This document shows positions 8,260-16,428 of a stretch of 64,000 bases of DNA, one piece after another. The DNA lies in contig NZ_JANUSD010000001.1 of the NCBI RefSeq assembly GCF_024793945.1, forward strand, positions 248,001 through 312,000, read 5' to 3'. Below the pieces are notes generated by a model, which saw only the letters and a list, made by a program, of their open reading frames with translations, did no database searches and had not been told where the DNA came from. Within the stretch, counting starts at the first letter, position 1. Every line of letters starts with the position of its first letter. The position numbers and the translations under genes were made by a program. This DNA is from Emticicia fluvialis. Lineage in GTDB: Bacteria; Bacteroidota; Bacteroidia; Cytophagales; Spirosomataceae.

Positions 8260-9480
8260 ATGAAACACCTGTTCCTGCTGCTTTTACTGCCATTGGCTCT
8301 TTTTGCGCAAAGTAAAAAAGAACAACGCCTGTTGAAAAAGGCTGATAAAATCCATGCCCGCGCTTATACAGTAGATACCCATGCCGATGTGCCCATTAAC
8401 ATGTTGGAGATAGAGGGATTTGATATTGGCATAAAGCATGATTATAGCAAAGACGGTACACAGATTGATTTTCCGCGTATGAAAGAGGGCGGCATGGATG
8501 CCATGTTTTTTGCTGTCTATATGGCGCAGGGCAAACGTACTACTGAAGGAAACGCAGAAGCCAAAGAAAAGGCATTGAAGATATTTAAAGCCATTCATGA
8601 GGCGGTTAAAAAATACCCCGACATGGCTGAGCTGGTAACTACCGCCAGAGAAGGATACGCCATGCATAAAAAAGGGAAACTGGGTGTTTTTATTGGTATG
8701 GAAAATGGTTGGCCGATAGGGCAGGAGTTATCAAACCTTCAGCTGTATTATGACTTAGGCCTGAGATACATTACCCTTGCTCACTCGTTTAATAATGATA
8801 TCAGTGATTCATCAGGTGACCCCGAAGGGACCGAGCATAACGGCATAAGTAAGTTTGGAGAAGCCTGCATTGCCGAAATGAACAGGCTGGGTATTATAGT
8901 TGATGTGTCGCATCTTTCAGATTCAGCCTTTTATGATGTTATGCGTTTAAGTAAGGCGCCAGTATTTGCTTCACACTCTTCTTGCCGGGCATTAAGTGAT
9001 GTTAAAAGAAACATGACCGACGACATGATTAAACTGATGGCTTCTAAAGGAGGTGTTATTCAGATTAATTTTGTGGCCGATTTCCTGAAGAAGCCTTCGG
9101 AGGAAGTAGCGGTTTCTATCCGTACACTCAGAATGCAAGCCATGCGAGCCGATGCTACGCCGGAAGACAAAAAAAGAATCAATAACGAACTCCGCCAGTT
9201 AAAATATAAGTATCCCGGCGATGTACCCAATGTAAAAACCGTTGTTGACCATATTGACCACGTAGTTAAGATTGCTGGTATTAAGCATGTGGGTATTGGG
9301 ATGGATATGGACGGAGGCAGCGATGTAATGGGCTGTGAAGACGTAAGCAAAATTAAAAACGTTACAATTGAGTTGTTAAAACGTGGATATACGGCCCGGC
9401 AAATACGTAAAATTTGGGGTGGTAATACCATGCGAGTATTGGAGGCTGTTGAGAAAACGGCCATAAGATTAAACAAATGA
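8260..9480 (+). CDS. Membrane dipeptidase (peptidase family M19)
   Basis: Exported zinc dipeptidase of 406 residues that cleaves dipeptides, in this family often with a D- or dehydro-residue at the second position. The ATG at 8260 begins a clean signal peptide (MKHLFLLLLLPLALFAQ). Metal ligands and surrounding motifs of renal-dipeptidase-like enzymes are visible: HAD in DTHADVP (His41, Asp43), GMENGWP with the bridging glutamate, VDVSHLSD, ASHSS and GIGMDMDGG. The fold is an amidohydrolase TIM barrel acting in the periplasm. The upstream in-frame TTG at 8185 overlaps the glycosyltransferase gene and would bury the signal peptide, so it is rejected. It probably belongs to the transcript starting at 6057. 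Confidence 0.92.
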   Translation: MKHLFLLLLLPLALFAQSKKEQRLLKKADKIHARAYTVDTHADVPINMLEIEGFDIGIKHDYSKDGTQIDFPRMKEGGMDAMFFAVYMAQGKRTTEGNAEAKEKALKIFKAIHEAVKKYPDMAELVTTAREGYAMHKKGKLGVFIGMENGWPIGQELSNLQLYYDLGLRYITLAHSFNNDISDSSGDPEGTEHNGISKFGEACIAEMNRLGIIVDVSHLSDSAFYDVMRLSKAPVFASHSSCRALSDVKRNMTDDMIKLMASKGGVIQINFVADFLKKPSEEVAVSIRTLRMQAMRADATPEDKKRINNELRQLKYKYPGDVPNVKTVVDHIDHVVKIAGIKHVGIGMDMDGGSDVMGCEDVSKIKNVTIELLKRGYTARQIRKIWGGNTMRVLEAVEKTAIRLNK

Positions 9481-10265
9481 ATCTGAGTAGCCATGCCTAT
9501 TGATTGGGGGGGGCTGTTAGATGAAATGTTGCTCTATAAATTGTAAGATTTTTTTCTGCCCGGTACAATCTGATATTTTTATGCCAAAAAAAAATGATAA
9601 ATTGACATATACCGGGTATTATTGTTATCTTTGTTGAACTATAACAATACTAATATTTTATATAACAAATGTGGCTCTGGATAGGGTATTATATAAAATT
9701 ACTTAGAAAAATTTGGAAGCCTTATTCAAACTTTTTAATATTGTAACTAAATGATACAATAATACTTTAATAAAAAACGAAAATATTTACATGGATTATA
9801 TTATACATTAACTATCTGTGATTAATCTGGTTCTCATTTATTTTCTATCAAAACTTCATCGTTTAAGGTTCAAAATGTTAAAATCCGCAATTGTAAAACT
9901 AAAAAAGTAAACATTGATTCATTGCGGTAGTGTTTTTTAAAAATTAAGCAAAATTTAGATGAACCTCGACCTCGGCATCCTTTTTTTGCTCCTCTAATTT
10001 CCACAGCTTCATAACTCAGTAGTAGATTTATCAAAAAAACAGTTTAAGACGTCTGCAAATTTATTTGTTCCGGATGTTTCATAGTATTTTTATGCTTTTT
10101 TTAATTTATAAAAAAAACATGAAAAATTTGGAAAATTTAAAGCATGCTTCTATAATTGTGCAAAATACACTTATCAGGATAATTCAATACTTTCCTTTTT
10201 TAGTGAAAAACAAAAATCTTTAATTACAATTTATTTTTTACTTTTTTTTTAACTAAAACAAAACT
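9481..10265. other. 785-nt AT-rich leader region upstream of the first susC
   Basis: No credible coding frame is seen. The region begins with a run of eight or more G residues (about 9507-9514) and then becomes strongly A/T-rich. It contains one good promoter (9602-9633), which would leave an untranslated leader of roughly 620 nt before susC. No riboswitch consensus or strong terminator hairpin was recognised. Confidence 0.6.
9602..9633 (+). promoter_or_regulatory. Bacteroidota-type promoter upstream of the first susC
   Basis: TTGACA (9602-9607) is followed after 18 nt by TATCTTTG (9626-9633), an exact TAnnTTTG -7 box at normal spacing. The predicted transcript start is near 9640. It is the only exact match I found in this intergenic stretch, but AT-rich sequence can give chance matches. 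Confidence 0.55.
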
Positions 10266-13200
10266 ATGAAACAAAACTACTTTGTGCCCATAAGGGGTGC
10301 TCTGATTTGTGGACTACTCTGGATGATGTCCATAGTAGCATTTGCACAAAAATCTGTCAGTGGTAAAGTAAGTGATGCGAGAGGGGAAGCCATTCCAGGC
10401 GCCAGTATCTCTGTAAAAGGAACAACAACCGGTACAATTTCAGATGCAGAAGGTAACTTTAAAATTAATGTGCCAACTGCAGGTGGTACTTTGGTAATCA
10501 GCTCAATTGGTTACAAAACTGTTCAGGTTGCTCTAGCTAATCAGAGTACATTGAACATTACTCTTGAAGATGATGCATCAGGTCTTGATGAAGTAGTTGT
10601 AACCGGATACACGGTTGATAAAAGACGTGAGTCTACCGGTGCCATCTCTACTGTAAAAACGAAAGACCTTACTACGGTTCCAAGTTCAAGTGTTGAACAA
10701 CAGTTACAAGGTAGAGTAGCGGGTTTAACAGTTGTAACCACCAGCCAGCCTGGTTCTGGTAGCCAGATTCGCGTACGCGGTTTTGGTGCATTCGGTGGTA
10801 ACGAGCCTTTGACAATTATAGATGGTTTGCCAAGTACCGATGCAAGTTATCTGAACCCTGAAGATATCGAAACAACAACAGTTTTGAAAGACGCCTCGAC
10901 AGCTTCTTTCTACGGTGCCAGAGCAGCTAACGGTGTAATTATTTACACTACTAAGAAAGGTAAGAAAAATGCGAAAAAACTAAACGTAACTTATGATGGT
11001 GTGTTTGGTTTTACAGACCCGGGCAAAGGTCAGCAAATGATGAATCCACAGGATCAGGCAACCTGGACCTGGACGGCATTAAAAAACTCTGGAGCCCCAT
11101 TGTCTCACCCTCAATATGGTTCTGGAGCAACTCCAATTATTCCTGATTACCTGAAAGTTGGTGACAGAAGCGGTGTTGTGGGTACTATCGATTTAGCTGC
11201 TGAAAAACTGAAATACAACATAACCGGGCCAACAATCGGTGATTTCTATCAGGTTATTAAAGCAAACAAACAAGGTACTGACTGGTATAAAGAGCTAACC
11301 CAAACCGGAACAATTCAAAGACACTCACTTGGCTTTGAAGGTGGTGGAGATGCTTCTCGTTTTTTTGTTGGGTTATCACTACTAGACCAACAAGGTATAT
11401 TGCCAAGCCAGAGAGCCAAACGTATTGCCATGCGTGTAAACTCTGAGTTTGATCTTTTCAAAAACGTAAGAATTGGTGAAAACATCCAGCTTACGTATCT
11501 TCAAATCCTTGGCCGTCAGGGTGGTAACAACGGTTTGCAATCATCTCAGGATGAAAACGACATCCTGGCTGCTTTCAGAGCTCCAACAATCCTTCCGGTT
11601 CGCGATGAGTTCGGCGGTTGGGCTGGTACGACTGCACTTGGATTTGGTCAGGGCTCAAACCCAGTAGCTAACCAACAGGCAGGTAAGTTAAACAAAAACT
11701 TTAATGGAATTGTTGCGGGTAACTTCTACGTTGAAGTAGATGTTATCAAAGATTTAACATTACGTTCTTCTATTGGTGGAACTTACAACAACTCTTATGG
11801 TTGGGGGTATGGTCGTCCGATTTATGAAACCCTTGAAAACAAAAGTGTGGTATGGTCTTATAACGAGAACGCCCGCTTTAATTTAGCATGGACTTTCACC
11901 AATACCATTGCGTACAAAAAGAAATTTGGTATACATAATCTAGAGGTTCTGGCTGGTCAGGAAGCACTTAATACCGGATTCGGTAAGAATATTTCTGCTG
12001 ACGGTCGTGCGCCTTTCTCTGGTGACCCTAACTATATTACCATTTCTACGCTTGATATCAGAAACCCTGCAAACAGTGGTAAAGAGAATGGCGTTAATTT
12101 TAACGCGTACTTTGGCAGAGCAGTTTATTCCCTAAAAGATAAATACATTCTTACCGGGATTATCAGACGCGACGGTTCTTCGCGCTTCGGTTCAAATAAC
12201 AGATATGGTGTGTTCCCTGCAGTATCTGCTGCCTGGAGACTTTCAGACGAATCATTCATGAAGAGCTTGTCTTGGGTAAATGATCTGAAAATCAGAGGGG
12301 GTTATGGTACAATGGGTAACTCAAACAACGTTTTACCTACCAACCAGTATAACCTTTATGAGCAAAACGTTGGTACTTCAGGTTATGACATTAACGGTAC
12401 GAACGCTGGTATAGTAGGTGGTTTCAGACAATCACAAATCGGTAACCCTGATGCTAGATGGGAAACCAGTATCACTAAAAACATTGGTTTTGATGGTTCA
12501 TTCCTGAAAGGCAAATTGGATGTTATCTTAGATTTGTGGCAAAAAGATACTAAAGACTTATTGTATCAATTGCCAATTACACAAACAGTCGGTGGAGCTA
12601 TTGCACCTTCAGTTAACGTTGGTACAATGGTAAACAAAGGTATTGATATTCAGGTTATTACACGTGGCAAATGGGGTGCAGACTTAGGTTATTCATTTGA
12701 CGTAACCGGTAGTTTCCTTAATAACGAAATTACAGAAATTGGTGGAGGTCTTAAATACCTTCAGGATGTGAACCCTGGTTTCAGAGGTGTAAACCCTATA
12801 CGTAACCAATTGGGTTATTCGTTATCTTCTTTCTATGGTTACAAAGTTGTTGGCTTGTTTCAGACGCAAGACCAGGTTAACCAGGCTTTGTTAGAAAAAG
12901 CAACACCTGGCGCTGCAATACCAACGCAAGTAGGTGCTGGTCTTGGTCGTTTCCGTTATGCTGACCTGAACGGTGACGGCAAAATTGATGCTGACGACCG
13001 TACCTATTTAGGTAGCCCGGTTCCTAAATTTACAGGTGGGTTAAACTTCAGCCTTTCTTATAAGAATTTTGAAATGCTTGCCTACTTCTATACTTCAATC
13101 GGTAACAAAATCTTTAATATGTCTAAAAGATTTACAGATTTCTATCCGTTGTTTGCTGGTGCTGCTATCTCTGAGCGTGTTAAAAACTCTTGGAGCCCTG

Positions 13201-13526
13201 AAAATCCAAATACAGATATCCCACGTTTTGAACAAAATGACGGTTTCAGTACTGGTTCTCAATCAAGCAGTTTCTATGTTGAAGATGGTTCTTATTTAAG
13301 ATTCCAAAACCTTTCAATTGCTTACAATGTGCCTAGTGCAATTGCAAGAAAAATGAAATTAGGAAGAATTCGCGTGAATGCCGCAGTTAATAACTTATTC
13401 ACGGTTACTAAATATAGCGGTCTTAACCCTCAAGTGGCAGGTGCTGCTGATACTAACTTTGGGGTAGATTTGGGTAACTTCCCAATGACTCGTCAGGTAA
13501 CGTTTGGTTTAAATGTTGGATTCTAA
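10266..13526 (+). CDS. SusC-type TonB-dependent outer-membrane receptor
   Basis: A 1086-residue outer-membrane beta-barrel that imports a ligand captured by its SusD partner, driven by TonB. Order of parts: signal peptide (1-27, ending AFAQ), carboxypeptidase-D regulatory-like beta-sandwich (about 28-105), the SusC signature LDEVVVTGY (107-115), plug domain (about 118-235, with IRVRGFGAFG and TIIDGLPS), then the barrel ending in a C-terminal aromatic residue (GLNVGF), as expected for BAM substrates. The susD gene follows after 24 nt, forming the standard pair. The first 80 residues are nearly the same as those of the second SusC at 16421, while the barrel sequences clearly differ, so the two receptors probably bind different ligands. 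The ligand cannot be read from the sequence. Confidence 0.95.
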   Translation: MKQNYFVPIRGALICGLLWMMSIVAFAQKSVSGKVSDARGEAIPGASISVKGTTTGTISDAEGNFKINVPTAGGTLVISSIGYKTVQVALANQSTLNITLEDDASGLDEVVVTGYTVDKRRESTGAISTVKTKDLTTVPSSSVEQQLQGRVAGLTVVTTSQPGSGSQIRVRGFGAFGGNEPLTIIDGLPSTDASYLNPEDIETTTVLKDASTASFYGARAANGVIIYTTKKGKKNAKKLNVTYDGVFGFTDPGKGQQMMNPQDQATWTWTALKNSGAPLSHPQYGSGATPIIPDYLKVGDRSGVVGTIDLAAEKLKYNITGPTIGDFYQVIKANKQGTDWYKELTQTGTIQRHSLGFEGGGDASRFFVGLSLLDQQGILPSQRAKRIAMRVNSEFDLFKNVRIGENIQLTYLQILGRQGGNNGLQSSQDENDILAAFRAPTILPVRDEFGGWAGTTALGFGQGSNPVANQQAGKLNKNFNGIVAGNFYVEVDVIKDLTLRSSIGGTYNNSYGWGYGRPIYETLENKSVVWSYNENARFNLAWTFTNTIAYKKKFGIHNLEVLAGQEALNTGFGKNISADGRAPFSGDPNYITISTLDIRNPANSGKENGVNFNAYFGRAVYSLKDKYILTGIIRRDGSSRFGSNNRYGVFPAVSAAWRLSDESFMKSLSWVNDLKIRGGYGTMGNSNNVLPTNQYNLYEQNVGTSGYDINGTNAGIVGGFRQSQIGNPDARWETSITKNIGFDGSFLKGKLDVILDLWQKDTKDLLYQLPITQTVGGAIAPSVNVGTMVNKGIDIQVITRGKWGADLGYSFDVTGSFLNNEITEIGGGLKYLQDVNPGFRGVNPIRNQLGYSLSSFYGYKVVGLFQTQDQVNQALLEKATPGAAIPTQVGAGLGRFRYADLNGDGKIDADDRTYLGSPVPKFTGGLNFSLSYKNFEMLAYFYTSIGNKIFNMSKRFTDFYPLFAGAAISERVKNSWSPENPNTDIPRFEQNDGFSTGSQSSSFYVEDGSYLRFQNLSIAYNVPSAIARKMKLGRIRVNAAVNNLFTVTKYSGLNPQVAGAADTNFGVDLGNFPMTRQVTFGLNVGF

Positions 13527-13550
13527 CCTAAGTCAAATTAAATTAAAACA

Positions 13551-15272
13551 ATGAAAAAAGTTAAAATATTAATTTCCAGCTTCGTCCTGTTTGCAGGGAT
13601 GTACGCTTGTAAAGATAGCTTCCTGGATGTGCCTGCTACAGGTACACTCTCTAAGGACCAATTGACCGGTACTGCTGGTCTTGAGGGTTCATTAATTGCA
13701 GCTTATGCACAGCTGAGTGCGCTTAGCCAAACTCACTCTGGTCCGTCAAACTGGCTTATCGGAAGTATCAGAGGCGGTGATGCCAACAAAGGAACTGACC
13801 CGGGTGATGGTACCGAAATGATTCCGGTTCAAAGATATGAGTATGTATCTACTGATCAGGTGGCTGGTAACGTTTACCAAAGTCATTTTGATGGTGTAGC
13901 CAGAGCAAATGCAGTTTTAAGTCTGTTGAAAGATGCATTGCCAAGTGTGAAAGAGGCTGACAAAGCAAGAATTGCAGCTGAAGCGCGTTTTATCAGAGGC
14001 CATTTTTACTTCCAGTTGAAGAGAAACTTCAATATGGTTCCTTATGTAGATGAAAACATTGGCGTAGCGAACGGAATTGAGAAAGTTAAAAATGATACAG
14101 ACCTTTGGCCAAAAATCGAGGCTGACTTTAAAGCAGCTTATGATGCTTTGCCAGAGACATCTTCTTCGGTAGGTCGTGCTAATAAATGGGCTGCCGCAAC
14201 TTACCTGGCAAAAACGTATTTGTATCAAAAGAAATATGCAGAAGCAAAAGCACTTTTTGATTTGATTATTGCTAACGGTAAAACAACCGGTGGTAAAAAG
14301 TATGCGCTGTTACCAAAGTATTCTGACCTGTACAGAGTTGCCAACGATAATAACGCAGAGTCAGTTTTTGCTGTTCAGGCAACTGTTAAATCAGGTAGCG
14401 GTAATAATGCTAACGGCGACTTGCAGCTTAACTTCATCCAAGGTGTTGACCCTGGTACCTGTTGCGGTTTCTTCCAGCCGTCGTTCGAGTTTGTAAACTC
14501 ATTCCGTACTGATGCCAATGGTTTACCATTGTTGGATAACTCTTACAATCTTGACGCAAATGCAGTTAAAAATGATATGGGTATTAAATCTGATCAGCCT
14601 TTCACATTAGATGCTGGTCCGTTAGACCCAAGATTAGACCATTCAGTAGGCCGCAGAGGTATTCCGTTCCTTGATTGGGGTCCTCACACTGGTTTCAGCA
14701 TGATTCGTAACCAACCTAACGGTGGCCCGTACTCTCCTAAAAAGTACATCTTTACTAAAGCAGAGAAAGCAGCAGGTTTGACAGAAACAGGTGGTTGGGG
14801 ACACCAGACCTACAACGCTTACAACGTTACTATTATCAGATTTGCAGACGTTCTGTTAATGGCTGCAGAAGCTGAAATTGAAGTGGGTTCTTTGGCCAAA
14901 GCTTTGGAATATACTAATATGGTAAGAGGTCGCGCTACTAATGCATCTGATTTTGTTTCAATCAACGGCCAACCAGCCGCTAATTACAAAATTGGTTTGT
15001 ATAGCTCGTTCCCAACTAAAGAATATGCAAGAGCCGCTGTTCGTTTTGAAAGAAGATTAGAGTTGGGTATGGAAGGTTATCGTTTTTATGACCTTGTTCG
15101 TTGGAACGAAGACGTAGAAGCTATCAACCGCTATCTGAAATATGACCAGAAGTTTTTACCGGGTGCATTAGGTGGAGCAGTTTACACAGCTAATAAAGCT
15201 TTGTTCCCGATACCACAATCTCAGATTGACCTTGTAGGTTCTAGTGTATTAAAACAAAATCCTGGATATTAA
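13551..15272 (+). CDS. SusD/RagB-family outer-membrane lipoprotein
   Basis: Surface lipoprotein of 573 residues that acts as the ligand-binding lid on the preceding SusC. It has a lipoprotein signal peptide ending AGMYAC with lipidated Cys20, then the typical SusD N-terminus (FLDVPATGTLSKDQL). Tetratricopeptide-like helices follow (for example AEARFIRGHFYFQLKR and WAAATYLAKTYLYQKKYAEAKAL). The C-terminal family signature VRFERRLELGMEGYRFYDL and the end motif PIPQSQID are present. A strong terminator lies 28 nt downstream, so susC-susD is a closed transcription unit. The nutrient bound is unknown. Confidence 0.95.
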   Translation: MKKVKILISSFVLFAGMYACKDSFLDVPATGTLSKDQLTGTAGLEGSLIAAYAQLSALSQTHSGPSNWLIGSIRGGDANKGTDPGDGTEMIPVQRYEYVSTDQVAGNVYQSHFDGVARANAVLSLLKDALPSVKEADKARIAAEARFIRGHFYFQLKRNFNMVPYVDENIGVANGIEKVKNDTDLWPKIEADFKAAYDALPETSSSVGRANKWAAATYLAKTYLYQKKYAEAKALFDLIIANGKTTGGKKYALLPKYSDLYRVANDNNAESVFAVQATVKSGSGNNANGDLQLNFIQGVDPGTCCGFFQPSFEFVNSFRTDANGLPLLDNSYNLDANAVKNDMGIKSDQPFTLDAGPLDPRLDHSVGRRGIPFLDWGPHTGFSMIRNQPNGGPYSPKKYIFTKAEKAAGLTETGGWGHQTYNAYNVTIIRFADVLLMAAEAEIEVGSLAKALEYTNMVRGRATNASDFVSINGQPAANYKIGLYSSFPTKEYARAAVRFERRLELGMEGYRFYDLVRWNEDVEAINRYLKYDQKFLPGALGGAVYTANKALFPIPQSQIDLVGSSVLKQNPGY

Positions 15273-15300
15273 TATCTAAGATATAATAGGATTACTTCAT

Positions 15301-15337
15301 ATAGGAGATGGCTGACCGCCATCTCCTATTGTTTTTT
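15301..15337 (+). terminator. Rho-independent terminator after the first susCD pair
   Basis: Perfect 12-bp stem (15301-15312 with 15318-15329), 5-nt loop, and a T-rich tail. Confidence 0.9.
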
Positions 15338-15886
15338 AACCACCTCAAAAATTGATAATGGAAAATTTGTTGATTTTTTTGCCTCTTGATGTTGTTTTCT
15401 TGCAAAAAGGAGCAAAATGTATTCAGAGAGCTAACTGGTGATAAGTTAAAGAACGTTTACTTTAAAAACAATACTTAACGCTCGCGGAACCAGTGGCATT
15501 ATAGTGATTAGGTTAATTAGATTGAAAGCAGACTAGTTTACAATTGTGAGGCGTTTGGGTAAAGTACAGGTTAAAGAGATATAATAATACAAATCAGGTA
15601 AGATAATCAGGCTGAGGGAAAAGTAAGTTTCTTCGTTTATTGTAACCGTTGAGAAGTTTACAGATTTTCTTTTGATTGAGAGTAGAAAGATAAAAACAAA
15701 GATAGTAGTAAGATAAGCCTTGTTCGGCTGCTTTTATGCCTTGCTTTAAGCCTGGTTTTTAATTTTTTTTAATAAATGAGTTGCTTTTTTTAAAAAACAA
15801 AAGCCCTAGATTAAAATTTATAAAATAAATGGAAAAATTTGGAAAAATTAAAGAATTGACATAATTTGCTCCCGTAATGGAAGAGG

Positions 15887-15909
15887 ATGCGTTAAACGCA
15901 TATTTTTTT
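15887..15909 (+). terminator. Small hairpin with T-run in the second susC leader (possible attenuator)
   Basis: A 6-bp stem (15887-15892 with 15896-15901), 3-nt loop, followed by a run of T residues. The short stem makes this weak. It could be an attenuator if transcription starts upstream of it. Confidence 0.3.
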
Positions 15910-16131
15910 AAACAAAAACATACTTAACCTATAAAATACTCTGCATTAAGGCATTTTTATTTTGTCTGAAGCCTGATTTTGTAATAATATATTTGACCTA
16001 ATTTTAACTAATACTGATATAAGCCTATGATAAATTTCCCTTGCATCTACTCGTAAAGCATTTGGAATTCTCGGAGCTAACACTTTTGTATTTCAGGTAT
16101 TAATACTGCCTGAGTTTAGATTATAATTTAT

Positions 16132-16428
16132 AAGCGTATGAAAGATAATTTCTTTTCGTTCACTGCACGATAAATCCGGATTATCTTAATAAAAATAAAA
16201 TTTTTAAGCATGGTAAAACAGGGGCTGAATGTATTTTTCTTCGCCTGTATGTTGCTGTGTCTGATGATTTTCCACAACTAGTTTTAAAACCCTGTTTTTT
16301 GTCTGATTTTTTAAGCGTATGAAAGATTAAGTTCTTTCCCCGGTTATGTTCTGCCATTAACGGCAGGATATACTGTTTTTTACAATTAATTTTTAATTTT
16401 TAACCAAACAAAACAAGCGTATGAAAGA
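16132..16428 (+). repeat. Three copies of a 14-nt sequence spanning the susC start
   Basis: AAGCGTATGAAAGA occurs exactly at 16132-16145, 16313-16326 and 16415-16428. The third copy holds the true start codon of the second susC (ATG at 16421). The first copy opens an 11-codon frame (MKDNFFSFTAR) resembling the real start (MKENYF); the second opens MKD followed by a stop. Confidence 0.8.
16210..16281 (+). CDS. Possible 23-residue hydrophobic leader peptide
   Basis: ATG at 16210, stop at 16279-16281. The peptide starts MVKQGLNVFFFACMLLCLMI and is mostly hydrophobic, like a lone membrane segment. It lies between two decoy copies of the susC start sequence. A chance frame cannot be ruled out in AT-rich DNA, and no ribosome binding site is obvious. 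Confidence 0.2.
   Translation: MVKQGLNVFFFACMLLCLMIFHN

Larger units (their letters stand above)
15338..16420. other. 1.1-kb AT-rich leader region upstream of the second susC
   Basis: No long coding frame. The region holds a small hairpin with a T-run (15887-15909), a 24-codon hydrophobic mini-ORF (16210-16281), and two upstream copies of the 14-nt sequence that spans the susC start codon. No exact TAnnTTTG box at good spacing was found on the plus strand, so the promoter position is unknown. Confidence 0.55.

Noticed and set aside
15420..15740. Minus-strand TATCTTTG box in the gap after the first susCD pair
   Set aside because: No gene on the minus strand could use it; likely a chance match in AT-rich DNA.
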